NCBI RefSeq assembly: GCF_017874355.1
Contig: NZ_JAGGLI010000011.1
Coordinates: 21,007-85,006, forward strand
Length of the DNA: 64,000 bases
Origin: Acetoanaerobium pronyense
GTDB lineage: Bacteria > Bacillota > Clostridia > Peptostreptococcales > Filifactoraceae
Reading direction: 5' to 3'
Position 1 is the stretch's first letter. Each line of letters begins with the position of its first letter. The translations under genes were made by a program, and so were the position numbers. This document shows, piece after piece, positions 40,636-49,131 of the stretch. The notes beneath the pieces are model-generated. The model saw nothing but the letters and a program-made list of their open reading frames with translations, ran no database searches and was not told the DNA's origin.

Positions 40636-42111
40636 ATGAAAAAAAACCACGATCTACTTCCTCTTATGGATGCCATAAAGGAGTACGATGAGAAAGACGT
40701 CATCCCATTTGACGTACCTGGCCACAAGCATGGCAAGGGAACCAAGGAGTTGGTGGACTTCTTCGGTGAAAGAGTCATGCGGATTGACGTAAATTCAATG
40801 AAATGCCTAGACAATATAGGTAATCCCGTAAGTGTAATCAAAGAAGCTCAAGACCTTCTTGCAGATGCTTATGGTGCAGACCATGCTTTTTTCCTTACAA
40901 ATGGAACTTCGTCTGGAGTTCAGGCTATGATAATGAGCGCTTGTCAGGCTGGAGATAAGGTGATTCTCCCAAGAAATGCCCATAAGTCAGCTATTAATGC
41001 CCTTATATTAGGAGGGATAACTCCTGTATACGTGCAGCCTGAAATGGATGAAAATCTAGGAATAGCAATGGGAGTAACACTAGATAAAATCAGAGAAGCT
41101 ATAGCTATAAACCCTGAGGCAAAGGCTGTTTTTTTAATAAACCCTACTTATTACGGGGCAAGTTCTAACCTTAAGGCTATAGTAGAGCTTTGTCATAAAA
41201 ACGATATGGCAGTCCTTGTGGATGAGGCACATGGAGCACACCTTCATTTTCATGAAGAGCTTCCTATGTCTGCTATGGAAGCTGGAGCAGATATGTCTGC
41301 TGTGAGCCTTCATAAAACAGGCGGTTCACTTACCCAAAGCTCAGGCCTGCTTCTTAAAGAAGGAATAATAGATAAAAACAGAGTAAAGACTATCATCAAC
41401 CTAACTACAAGCACTAGCGCATCATACCTGCTTATGGCAAGCCTTGATGGAGCTAGAAAAATCCTTGCAACAAGAGGAAGAGAAATCCTCTGTGAAAAGC
41501 TGGAGCTTGTAAGATGGGCTAGAAAAGAAATTAATGCTATAGATGGAATGTATGCATTTTCCACAGAGCTTGTAGATAAAGAAGGTGTCTTTTCCTTTGA
41601 TGAAACTAAGCTTGGAATTAACGTATCAAAACTTGGACTTACAGGTTTTCAAGCTTATGACATCCTAAGAGATGAATATAATATACAAATGGAACTAGGA
41701 GATATATACAACGTACTTGGAATTGTGAGCCTTGGAGATTCTAAAGATGCTATAGAAGCACTTGTAGATGCCCTTAAAGACATAAGCCTGAAATATAAAA
41801 AAGAAGAGTTTAAGTGTGATTTACTAGCTCTTGAAAATCCAGAAGTTGTAATAATCCCAAGAGATGCGTTTTATATGGAAAAGAAAATACTCCCTCTTAC
41901 TGACTCTGTAGGAGAAATCAGCGGAGAATATATAATGGCTTACCCTCCTGGAATACCAATACTTAGTCCAGGGGAAAGAATAACAAAGAGTATAATCGAC
42001 TATATAGAAGTCCTTAAAACTCAAAAGAGTGTCCTTACAGACAATCATGACCCATCGGGAGAATATATTAAAGTATTAAAGCACAATAATGTAAGATCTA
42101 TTGCTATATAA
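40636..42111 (+). CDS. speA: arginine decarboxylase (Orn/Lys/Arg decarboxylase class I)
   Basis: 491 residues from an ATG with AAGGAGTGATACGA. PLP fold-type I: VPGHKHGKGT near the N-terminus, TNGTSSGVQA, VDEAHGAHLHF and the PLP lysine Lys227 in SLHKTGGSLTQ. The C-terminal domain ends YPPGIPILSPGE. Length fits the short Bacillus SpeA/YaaO type. It should make agmatine from arginine; agmatinase and spermidine synthesis genes lie 0.6-2 kb downstream. Lysine or ornithine specificity cannot be excluded from sequence. Confidence 0.85.
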   Translation: MKKNHDLLPLMDAIKEYDEKDVIPFDVPGHKHGKGTKELVDFFGERVMRIDVNSMKCLDNIGNPVSVIKEAQDLLADAYGADHAFFLTNGTSSGVQAMIMSACQAGDKVILPRNAHKSAINALILGGITPVYVQPEMDENLGIAMGVTLDKIREAIAINPEAKAVFLINPTYYGASSNLKAIVELCHKNDMAVLVDEAHGAHLHFHEELPMSAMEAGADMSAVSLHKTGGSLTQSSGLLLKEGIIDKNRVKTIINLTTSTSASYLLMASLDGARKILATRGREILCEKLELVRWARKEINAIDGMYAFSTELVDKEGVFSFDETKLGINVSKLGLTGFQAYDILRDEYNIQMELGDIYNVLGIVSLGDSKDAIEALVDALKDISLKYKKEEFKCDLLALENPEVVIIPRDAFYMEKKILPLTDSVGEISGEYIMAYPPGIPILSPGERITKSIIDYIEVLKTQKSVLTDNHDPSGEYIKVLKHNNVRSIAI

Positions 42112-42113
42112 AC

Positions 42114-42149
42114 AAAAGCTATAAAGAGAAATCTCTTTATAGCTTTTTT
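42114..42149 (+). terminator. speA terminator
   Basis: AAAGCTATAAAGAG-aaat-CTCTTTATAGCTTTTTT, a perfect 14-bp stem three bases after the stop codon. It separates speA from the speDEB operon. Confidence 0.9.
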
Positions 42150-42449
42150 GTTGTGAATAAACTAATACTTTGCTAAAAAATTCCAAAGATTTATCATATC
42201 TATGGACAGAATTTTTGCTTAAAACATCTTGAATTATAATTTTTCTAATTTTGTCTCCAGTTTTGAAAATTCATATCTTCCTAGTTCCCTTAATTAAATA
42301 TATTTTTATGTTTTTATAATCTCGCTTAAATCCTTCTATTCTAACTCTTCTTCTCATCTCTTTCTAAACCTAGATTTGACAACCTATACACCATTTTGAA
42401 GTTTTTGTTTTTGCTATAAAAAAATATTAAAAATATTTTATTTTATGTG

Positions 42450-42478
42450 TTGACAGAAGAACAAAAATGTTGTATCTT
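42450..42478 (+). promoter_or_regulatory. speDEB promoter
   Basis: TTGACA (42450-42455) and TATCTT (42473-42478) with 17-bp spacing, a near-consensus housekeeping promoter; transcription should start near 42485. Confidence 0.75.
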
Positions 42479-42484
42479 TGTTTA

Positions 42485-42698
42485 GTATTGATAAATAAAA
42501 AGTTTACCAATAAGAAACCACAGTAGGGGTAAACCTCAGGTTTCTTCATAGGAAACCCATATTAATTAATAAATATGTTTATCTGAAGGAAACCACCAGT
42601 CCTCAGATTCATAACATAAAACAGATTAACGTAAGTGTTATGCTGCAAATATCTGTACTATAAACTAATAATTCTTATATAGAAAAGGAGTGATACGC
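42485..42698 (+). ncRNA. structured 5' leader of the speDEB operon (candidate cis-regulatory RNA)
   Basis: About 214 nt between promoter and speD hold five successive possible helices: GTTTACC/GGTAAAC (42502-42534), GGTTTC/GAAACC (42539-42557), CATATT/AATATG (42558-42577), ATCTGaAGGA/TCCTCAGAT (42581-42608) and CATAACA/TGTTATG (42610-42642). The loops of the first and fourth share GAAACCAC(C)AGT, which could also pair with the GGTTTC strand of the second, so alternative folds are possible. No internal terminator is clear. I do not recognise a known riboswitch class. A polyamine- or SAM-linked sensor is inferred from the downstream genes. Confidence 0.5.
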
Positions 42699-43130
42699 GT
42701 GAAAATTGAACAACTAGGAAGACACATACTTGTTGAATTTTATAACTGTGATAAAGAGGTGTTAAAGGATCATTCATTAATAGAGAAGCTTATGAACGAA
42801 GCAGCTATAAAATCAAAGGCTACTATTGTTCAAAGTGCATTCCATACATTTAACCCATGGGGAGTAAGTGGAGCTGTAATAATACAGGAATCTCACCTTA
42901 CTATACACACATGGCCAGAATTCGGATATGCAGCGGTTGATCTCTTTACTTGTGGCGACACTGTTAATCCATGGATTGGTTTTGAATACCTTAGCGAAAC
43001 TTTAAAAGCAGAAAAGTGGGAAACTAGCGAAGTGCCTAGAGGACCAGTTGATAAAATAAAAACATTTGCAAAAGAAGATCTTGGAGATATCCATTTCAAG
43101 CCTCAAACAGACGATGAAATAGCATCATAA
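42699..43130 (+). CDS. speD: S-adenosylmethionine decarboxylase proenzyme
   Basis: 143 residues from a GTG behind AAAAGGAGTGATACGC. It is the short prokaryotic class: LGRHILVEFYNCD opens, and IIQESHLTIHTWPE contains Glu64-Ser65, where self-cleavage makes the pyruvoyl cofactor; ALVDLFTCG-like AAVDLFTCG follows. It supplies decarboxylated SAM as aminopropyl donor for SpeE, encoded 12 bp downstream. Confidence 0.95.
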   Translation: MKIEQLGRHILVEFYNCDKEVLKDHSLIEKLMNEAAIKSKATIVQSAFHTFNPWGVSGAVIIQESHLTIHTWPEFGYAAVDLFTCGDTVNPWIGFEYLSETLKAEKWETSEVPRGPVDKIKTFAKEDLGDIHFKPQTDDEIAS

Positions 43131-43142
43131 GGAGGTATAGTC

Positions 43143-43991
43143 ATGGAACTTTGGTACACAGAAGAGCAAACAGATAATGTAAGACTTTCTATCAAGGTAA
43201 AAGAGCATCTATATACTGGAAAAAGTGATTTTCAAGATGTAGACGTATTTGAAAGTGAAGAGTTTGGAAAATTCCTTACCCTTGATGGACTTATGATGGT
43301 TACTGAAAAAGATGAGTTTATATATCATGATATGATTACTCATGTGGCTATGGCTACAAATCCAAATGTAAAAAATGTTCTTGTAATAGGTGGAGGAGAC
43401 GGCGGCACTGTAAGAGAGCTGACTAGATACCCTTTCATAGAAAAAATAGATATGGTTGAAATAGACAAGCTTGTTGTAGATGTCTCTATTGAATACCTTC
43501 CTATTACTTCTTCAAAGCTTTCAGATCCAAGAGTTAATCTCTACTTTGAAGATGGAATAGAGTTTGTAAAAAATGCAAAGCACAAGTATGACCTTATTCT
43601 TGTGGACTCAACAGACCCAATAGGACCTGGAGAGGGACTTTTTACAAATGAGTTTTATACAAACTGCTACAACATACTTTCAGAAGATGGAATACTTGTA
43701 AATCAAAGCGAAAGCCCTTACTATGACCAGTTCTCCCATGAAATGAAGAGAGCTCATAGCAAGATTAAAAATATATTTCCTATATCAAAAGTATATCAGT
43801 TCCATATGCCTACATATCCTTCTGGGCACTGGCTGTTTGGCTTTGCGTCAAAGAAGCTTGACCCTATAAAGGATGCAGATTTTGAAAAGTGGACATCACT
43901 TGGAATCAAAACGAAATACTACAACCCTCAGATACACGTAGGATCATTTTCCCTTCCTACTTATGTACAGGAGATGCTTGATAATGAATAA
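43143..43991 (+). CDS. speE: spermidine synthase
   Basis: 282 residues, ATG with AAGGAGGTATAGTC. Motifs: LDGLMMVTEKDEFIYHDMITHV, the dcSAM-binding VLVIGGGDGGTVRELTRYP, and the catalytic-loop DSTDPIGPGEGLFTNEFY. It transfers an aminopropyl group to putrescine. Length matches the Thermotoga/Bacillus type. Its last codons overlap the speB start by 8 nt. Confidence 0.95.
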   Translation: MELWYTEEQTDNVRLSIKVKEHLYTGKSDFQDVDVFESEEFGKFLTLDGLMMVTEKDEFIYHDMITHVAMATNPNVKNVLVIGGGDGGTVRELTRYPFIEKIDMVEIDKLVVDVSIEYLPITSSKLSDPRVNLYFEDGIEFVKNAKHKYDLILVDSTDPIGPGEGLFTNEFYTNCYNILSEDGILVNQSESPYYDQFSHEMKRAHSKIKNIFPISKVYQFHMPTYPSGHWLFGFASKKLDPIKDADFEKWTSLGIKTKYYNPQIHVGSFSLPTYVQEMLDNE

Positions 43992-44835
43992 AAATATATT
44001 TAACTTCATCGGTTTTGACAATGAATTTGAAGAGTCTCAAATTGTTCTATTTGGGGCTCCTTTTGACGGAACTACTTCTTTTAGACCTGGAACAAGATTT
44101 GCACCAAACATAATGAGAAATGACTCTTTCGGACTTGAAACCTATAGTCCATATCTTGATAAGGATATGGAGGACTATAAGATGTTTGATATGGGAGATC
44201 TTGACTTTCCATTTGGAAATCCTGAAAAAGTCATAGATATGATTGAAGAGGCTGCAGATGAGATTGTAAGCTCTTCTAAGATTCCATTTATGATTGGCGG
44301 AGAGCATCTTGTAACCCTGGGCTCTGTAAAAAGCGTATATAAGAAATATCCTGACCTTCATATCATTCATCTTGATGCTCATGCGGATCTTAGGGAAGAC
44401 TATATGGGCCAAAAGCTTTCCCATGCCACTGTTCTTAGAAGATGTCATGATTTTCTTGGCGACGGCAAAATCTACCAGTTTGGAATAAGATCTGGAACTA
44501 AAGAAGAGTTTCACTGGGCAAAGGACCATGTTTCTATGAATCCATTTAATCTAGATGGATTAAATGAAATTGTAGAAAAGCTTAAGGACAAGCCTGTATA
44601 TATCACTATAGATCTTGATGTACTTGACCCTTCTGCATTTCCTGGTACAGGAACTATAGAGCCTGGCGGGATTAGCTTTAAGGATTTAATAGAAGCATTT
44701 AAGTTATTTAATAACCTAAACAACATAGTAGGAATGGATGCTGTCGAGCTTTCTCCTCATTATGACCAAAGCGGTATGTCTACTGCAGTGGCATGTAAGG
44801 TTATTAGAGAAATGGCACTTATTGCTGTAAAATAA
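43984..44835 (+). CDS. speB: agmatinase
   Basis: 283 residues of the ureohydrolase family. Manganese ligands are visible in GGEHLVTLG, HLDAHADLREDY and ITIDLDVLDPSAFPGTGTIEPGG. It makes putrescine and urea from agmatine, joining speA to speE. The ATG at 43984 overlaps the speE 3' end, so translation is coupled; an upstream frame opening at 43963 lies inside speE and is unlikely. Confidence 0.94.
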   Translation: MNKNIFNFIGFDNEFEESQIVLFGAPFDGTTSFRPGTRFAPNIMRNDSFGLETYSPYLDKDMEDYKMFDMGDLDFPFGNPEKVIDMIEEAADEIVSSSKIPFMIGGEHLVTLGSVKSVYKKYPDLHIIHLDAHADLREDYMGQKLSHATVLRRCHDFLGDGKIYQFGIRSGTKEEFHWAKDHVSMNPFNLDGLNEIVEKLKDKPVYITIDLDVLDPSAFPGTGTIEPGGISFKDLIEAFKLFNNLNNIVGMDAVELSPHYDQSGMSTAVACKVIREMALIAVK

Positions 44836-44902
44836 GCAATTACTCTATTAATTCAAGGTTGATCAGTCAAGCGTAAATCCCTTGTTTAAAATATGTTAAT
44901 TA

Positions 44903-44960
44903 AAAAATCCTAGACTGAATTCATCTCCATAAGGTTGATGCTTCATAGTCTAGGATTTGT
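44903..44960. terminator. bidirectional terminator after speB
   Basis: AAATCCTAGACT at 44905-44916 pairs with AGTCTAGGATTT at 44947-44958 around a 30-nt loop, between the convergent speB and beta-helix protein genes. Confidence 0.75.
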
Positions 44961-45040
44961 ATTATCTTAAATTTGTTCTTATAGGATCTATGATATACTT
45001 TTATATTTTTTTATTAATATTTTAGAGATTAAATTTTTAG

Positions 45041-46006
45041 TTATAATATCCAATCTGGCTTTTCCATTTTGCTTTCATTTTTTCCAATTGATTTTGCTGG
45101 AAACCCTTCAAGTATTTCATTTTCTCCAAATTCACTTCTTTGCTTTACAAGGCTTCCTGATTTTACTAAAGTATTTTTTCCAAGTTTGCTATAATCACAT
45201 ATTATGGACCCTGCCTCTATGACAGTATTTTCACCAACTACAGTCCCATGTACTATACATGATGGACCTATGCTTACATTATCTTCAATAATAAGCTGAT
45301 TGTCAGGAAGAAGGTGAAGTACAGTATTTTCAAGTATATTTACGTTTTTTCCTATTCTTACAGGACCATGAGAGTCTCCTATTATCTTTACTCCAGAGCC
45401 TATCTTTGAGTTTTCTCCTACAATCACATCTCCTGTTAGCTCAGCACTTTGATGTATGAAAGCAGAATCTGCAATAGATGGATACTTATCTTTAAATCTA
45501 TGTAATGTTCCCATATTTACTTCCCCCTCTTTTTCAAATATATTCTCCTTAAATTCCTTTAAAGATATGTCGTTTCCCCTCATCCTCTTTATCATGTTTT
45601 TATCATCTTCAGTGAGTTTTCTAATCACCTTTGCTGGTCTTCCAACTACCACAGATTCATCAGGAATGACAGTGCCTTTTGGTATTATAGTTCCCTCTCC
45701 AAATATACACATATTTCCTATCTTAGAGCCAGGAAGCATAGTTACACCATTTCCTATCTCACAGAGGTTTCCTATTTCAGCCCCTATTATTACGCATTTA
45801 TGGCCAAATACGGTTTTGCTCCCCACTTTTACAGGATTATCCTTTGTACCTATTATCACGCTATTTTCTAGCACCATAGATGAATTTCCAATAGATATAG
45901 AATCATCCTTTGACCTTAGCACTGCCCCTTGTGATATATATACATTCTCCCCACATCTTATCTTTCCAATGATTACCGAAGACTCTGCAAATTTTATATT
46001 ATCCAT
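45041..46006 (-). CDS. tandem left-handed beta-helix (gamma-carbonic-anhydrase-like) protein
   Basis: 321 residues with two hexapeptide-repeat domains: residues 1-130 (ISQGAVLRSKDDSISIG ... FGHKCVIIGAEIGNLCEIGNG ... VGRPAKVIRKLTEDD) and ~170-310 (ADSAFIHQSAELTGDVIVGENS ... GENTVIEAGSIICDYSKL). Each half resembles a single-domain gamma-carbonic anhydrase / YrdA-like acyltransferase-fold protein, so the gene is a fusion or internal duplication. Metal-ligand histidines appear at FGHKC in the first half and HGPVRIG / VLHLLP / CIVHGT in the second. Substrate unknown. Confidence 0.75.
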   Translation of the reverse strand: MDNIKFAESSVIIGKIRCGENVYISQGAVLRSKDDSISIGNSSMVLENSVIIGTKDNPVKVGSKTVFGHKCVIIGAEIGNLCEIGNGVTMLPGSKIGNMCIFGEGTIIPKGTVIPDESVVVGRPAKVIRKLTEDDKNMIKRMRGNDISLKEFKENIFEKEGEVNMGTLHRFKDKYPSIADSAFIHQSAELTGDVIVGENSKIGSGVKIIGDSHGPVRIGKNVNILENTVLHLLPDNQLIIEDNVSIGPSCIVHGTVVGENTVIEAGSIICDYSKLGKNTLVKSGSLVKQRSEFGENEILEGFPAKSIGKNESKMEKPDWIL

Positions 46007-46070
46007 ACGATTCCCCCACTTTTATAGAGCTTTGTCCAAATTTATCCTTACTTTAACATATTAATTAGAC

Positions 46071-46105
46071 TAAAAGCCCCGAAAACTATATTCAGGGCTT
46101 TTTAT
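46071..46105. terminator. terminator between the beta-helix gene and pfpI region
   Basis: AAAGCCCCGAAAACTATATTCAGGGCTTTTT: a GC stem with T tract. Nearby genes read leftward, so the rightward T tract may serve an unseen transcript or the element works in both directions. Confidence 0.5.
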
Positions 46106-46200
46106 TGTGAATAAAGCAAGATTCCCATACCAAATTAGCAATCTTTGATTACTCAAATGGGTGGCTCTTATTTATGATGCTTTTCTCTACATAATATATT

Positions 46201-46716
46201 TTATTTTTCAAGTAGCTTTAGGAACTCTTCCATATATCTTGGAAGGTCTCCTGGTTTTCTGCTTGATACGAGATTTCCATCAACTACTACCTCTTCGTCA
46301 CTCCAGTTTGCTCCTGCATGCTTCAAATCATCTTTTATTGCAGGTGTACTAGTGACATTCTTGCCTTTTACAATATCAGCAGATACAAGCACCCACCCTG
46401 CGTGACAAATCTGTCCTATAGGCTTTTTCTGGTCGTTCATTTTTCTAACTAAATTCAAAACTTCATCTGACCTTCTAATTCTATCTGGTGCCCATCCTCC
46501 AGGAATCAGAAGTCCTACATAATCATCTGGATTCATTTCTTCAAAAGATATATCGCTTTTTGCTGGAACTCCATACTTTCCAATATATTCCTTATCTTTT
46601 TCTGTTCCTGCTATATCAAGGCTGTACCCTGCTTCTTGAACTCTTAGAGCTGGATACCAAAATTCTAGATCTTCAAATTCCTTTTCTACAAGTATTAGTA
46701 TTTTTCCCTTTTCCAC
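46201..46716 (-). CDS. DJ-1/PfpI family protein
   Basis: 171 residues: ILILVEKEFEDLEFWYPALRVQEAG, then LLIPGGWAPDRIR and the nucleophile elbow GQICHAGWVLVSAD (Cys about 104), and the family tail SRKPGDLPRYMEEFLKLL. Members are called intracellular protease/amidase or deglycase; many act in stress protection. Substrate not shown. Monocistronic, GAGGTGATACC ribosome site. Confidence 0.88.
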   Translation of the reverse strand: MEKGKILILVEKEFEDLEFWYPALRVQEAGYSLDIAGTEKDKEYIGKYGVPAKSDISFEEMNPDDYVGLLIPGGWAPDRIRRSDEVLNLVRKMNDQKKPIGQICHAGWVLVSADIVKGKNVTSTPAIKDDLKHAGANWSDEEVVVDGNLVSSRKPGDLPRYMEEFLKLLEK

Positions 46717-46835
46717 GGTATCACCTCATCATCATTAATATAACTAAATAACATAAAGAAAAAAATCTACCTAAAGCTTCTATATGTTAAAAATTACCAC
46801 ATTTTTAGTGATACCCAATTAGGAAAAAAATAATC

Positions 46836-47135
46836 TTAGGTCAAAAATATAGGAGGTACTTTGCATGGCGTTACCTCAATCTTTTCCCATACCTTTTCAA
46901 CTACATAAGGCTCTATTTCAAGCCATTTATCAAGCTCTTCCCTTGACTCAAACTGCACTATCATAACAGACCCTGCCATATTTCCTTCTTCATTAAGTAT
47001 AGCCGCTGCATAAAGGTCATTTCCCTTTTCTTTCATCTCCTGAACAAGTACCATATGTTTTTCCCTAGCTGCAAGTCTTCTCTCAAGTGCCTTTTCATCC
47101 TTGGCATCATAACCTGTAACAATAAACTGCATCAT
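46836..47135 (-). CDS. YciI-like protein
   Basis: 99 residues of the YCII ferredoxin-like fold: MQFIVTGYDAKDEKALERRLAAREKHM, with the conserved R...H in the first helix, AAILNEEGNMAGSVMIVQFESREELDKWLEIEPYV. Proteins of this fold are small putative enzymes without a general function. Likely start is the second Met at 47132, preceded by AGGAGGG. Confidence 0.82.
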   Translation of the reverse strand: MMQFIVTGYDAKDEKALERRLAAREKHMVLVQEMKEKGNDLYAAAILNEEGNMAGSVMIVQFESREELDKWLEIEPYVVEKVWEKIEVTPCKVPPIFLT

Positions 47136-47221
47136 ATAAAAACCCTCCTCTAAATTATATATTTATTTTCAAAACAAGATTCCCAAGCTCCATAACTTAG
47201 CTATACGGCTAGTAAAATATT

Positions 47222-48052
47222 TTATTTATTTTTAGAATCCTGCTCCTCGTAATATTTCTTTAAATCATTATGTGCTTTTTCTAAACGTAGTGCAAGACCC
47301 TCTTCATAAATATCACTATATAAAAAATTTGAAGTATCTATTGACTCTGTTTCCCTATTTGGAGACCCATCTTCCATTCGAGGCTTTTCTAAAATAAAAT
47401 CAATGGCGTAAAATGGCACATCTTCACTATCTAAAGTCTCTTTTAGAATCAAAAGTAGTTCACTTGCTTTTTCATATGATATTTCATCATCTTGCGCATA
47501 AAAAATAATATGCCCATATTTTTCTCCAAGTACCTTTATATCATATTCCTTATCAAGCTCTAGCTCCCTTATATCGAGTCCATAATTTGGCTCATCAAAG
47601 CGATTAGTCCTATATTTTTCATCTATATATTCTAGTTTCCCATAATCAATATCACTTTTCAGTGGAAATTCTTCTGAAGAAAAAATCTCACCTACCATTT
47701 CATTGTATTTTTTGTCAATTCTTCTATAAGTATTCCATCCAGATAATACACTTTCATATGAGTCGTAGTTAATTTCTCCAGTCATTAAAATTCTAAAATC
47801 AAAGTAACTGTCTTGGCTAGAAGGTGATTTTACCCTTGCATAGTAATCTCCATCTTTAAAATTATATACAATCTCTTCTATAAAAAAATCTGTATCACTA
47901 TAATTATTAGCCATATATTCATCTGCTGCCTGTTCTGCAATTGATTTTGAAATAGGATTTCCATAAATGCCATTTAGAATTAATAATATTATGCTCAGAA
48001 GTATAACTATTATTAAAGAAACTATAATCTTGAATTTACTTATTTTTATCAT
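47222..48052 (-). CDS. membrane-anchored protein, YfjL-like, 276 aa
   Basis: One N-terminal membrane helix (IIVSLIIVILLSIILLILNGIY), then an extracytoplasmic alpha/beta region. YMANNYSDTDFFIEEIVYNFKDGDYYARVKSPSSQD resembles the repeat unit of YfjL/YfmQ-type Firmicutes proteins with a cystatin-like fold. No enzymatic motif. It lies 40 bp downstream of the SDR gene, perhaps co-transcribed by chance. Confidence 0.6.
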   Translation of the reverse strand: MIKISKFKIIVSLIIVILLSIILLILNGIYGNPISKSIAEQAADEYMANNYSDTDFFIEEIVYNFKDGDYYARVKSPSSQDSYFDFRILMTGEINYDSYESVLSGWNTYRRIDKKYNEMVGEIFSSEEFPLKSDIDYGKLEYIDEKYRTNRFDEPNYGLDIRELELDKEYDIKVLGEKYGHIIFYAQDDEISYEKASELLLILKETLDSEDVPFYAIDFILEKPRMEDGSPNRETESIDTSNFLYSDIYEEGLALRLEKAHNDLKKYYEEQDSKNK

Positions 48053-48091
48053 TTTTATTTCCTCTCAATAACCTATTTTTTACTTTTAGGT

Positions 48092-48829
48092 TTAATGTTC
48101 ATATATCATCTTCCTGGTCATACCTCCATCTATGACTAGATTGGTTCCATTTACAAAATTGTTTTCTGGATTTGTAAGGTATATACATGCTCTTGCTATA
48201 TCTTCAGGTTTTCCAACTCTTTTGGAAAGATGCTGGTCATGATCAATCTCTCTAAGGTCTTCATAATTTTCTGTTTCAATCCATCCAGGACTTATGGCAT
48301 TAACATTAATATTGTATTTTGATAAAGAAGCTGCAAGGGCGTGAGTTAGAGCAAGTATTCCACCTTTAGTTGCTGCATATGCCTCGGAGTCGCTTTCTGA
48401 CATGATTGCCCTAGTCGACGCTATATTCACGATTGAGCCACCACTTTTCATAAGCTTTGCCCCTTCTTTTGAGCAAATAAATACTGATCTTAGATTTGTA
48501 TTTATGATTTCATCCCACTCAGACACTTCAAGTTCAAAAATTGGTTTTTTTCTAGATAATCCAGCGTTATTTATTATTATATCTAGTGTGCCGTAAGTAT
48601 CTTTTATATTTTCCATTAAACTTTTTATATCTTCTTCTTTTGATACGTCTGTATTTACAAATATACCATTTGATATATTTTTTATTTCTTCTAAGGTTTT
48701 TAGGCCTTTCTCTTCATTAATTTCAGCTACAACTACATCATACCCTTCTTTTGCATATCCTATGGCAACTGCTTTTCCTATTCCTTGACCGCTTCCAGTC
48801 ACAAGGACCACCTTATTTTGGTTTTCCAT
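48092..48829 (-). CDS. short-chain dehydrogenase/reductase
   Basis: 245 residues from an ATG behind AAGGAGATATTT. Classical SDR: cofactor motif VTGSGQGIGKA (TGxxxGIG), INNAGLSRKKP, catalytic Ser in GGSIVNIAS and YAATKGGILAL (YxxxK), then ISPGWIETEN. The absence of a basic residue right after the glycine motif leaves NAD or NADP preference open. FabG-like in sequence, but no fatty-acid genes are nearby, so the substrate is unknown. Confidence 0.9.
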   Translation of the reverse strand: MENQNKVVLVTGSGQGIGKAVAIGYAKEGYDVVVAEINEEKGLKTLEEIKNISNGIFVNTDVSKEEDIKSLMENIKDTYGTLDIIINNAGLSRKKPIFELEVSEWDEIINTNLRSVFICSKEGAKLMKSGGSIVNIASTRAIMSESDSEAYAATKGGILALTHALAASLSKYNINVNAISPGWIETENYEDLREIDHDQHLSKRVGKPEDIARACIYLTNPENNFVNGTNLVIDGGMTRKMIYEH

Positions 48830-49015
48830 AAATATCTCCTTCCTAAGCATATCTCTCTGGGAGAGTAGTCGTAAAAAATTCTATAAATTCTTCCTCAGTT
48901 TTTATATAAGTTGGAGGAAAAACTAGAACTAATCCCATATTTTTTATATTTACTTTTAATTCTAATATACTATTTCAAAAACGCAAGCTACATTAATGTC
49001 ACTATAACTCTCTAC

Positions 49016-49093
49016 AAAAAAGCATAGCCTAATGATTATGCCTTCTAATTCCGTGTCCGGATTAAAAGGTATCGTCATACGGCTATGCTTTTT
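49016..49093 (-). terminator. long hairpin terminator after pyc
   Basis: AAAAAGCATAGCC pairs with GGCTATGCTTTTT over 13 bp, with a branched interior. It lies 39 bp past the pyruvate carboxylase stop codon. Confidence 0.75.
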
Positions 49094-49131
49094 ATAACTT
49101 CCTAACTAATTTTTATATTACCTATTTTTTA

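Noticed and set aside
49016..49093. tRNA-like cloverleaf downstream of pyc
   Set aside because: The long closing stem ends in a T tract and no anticodon or T-arm consensus is present; best read as a terminator.
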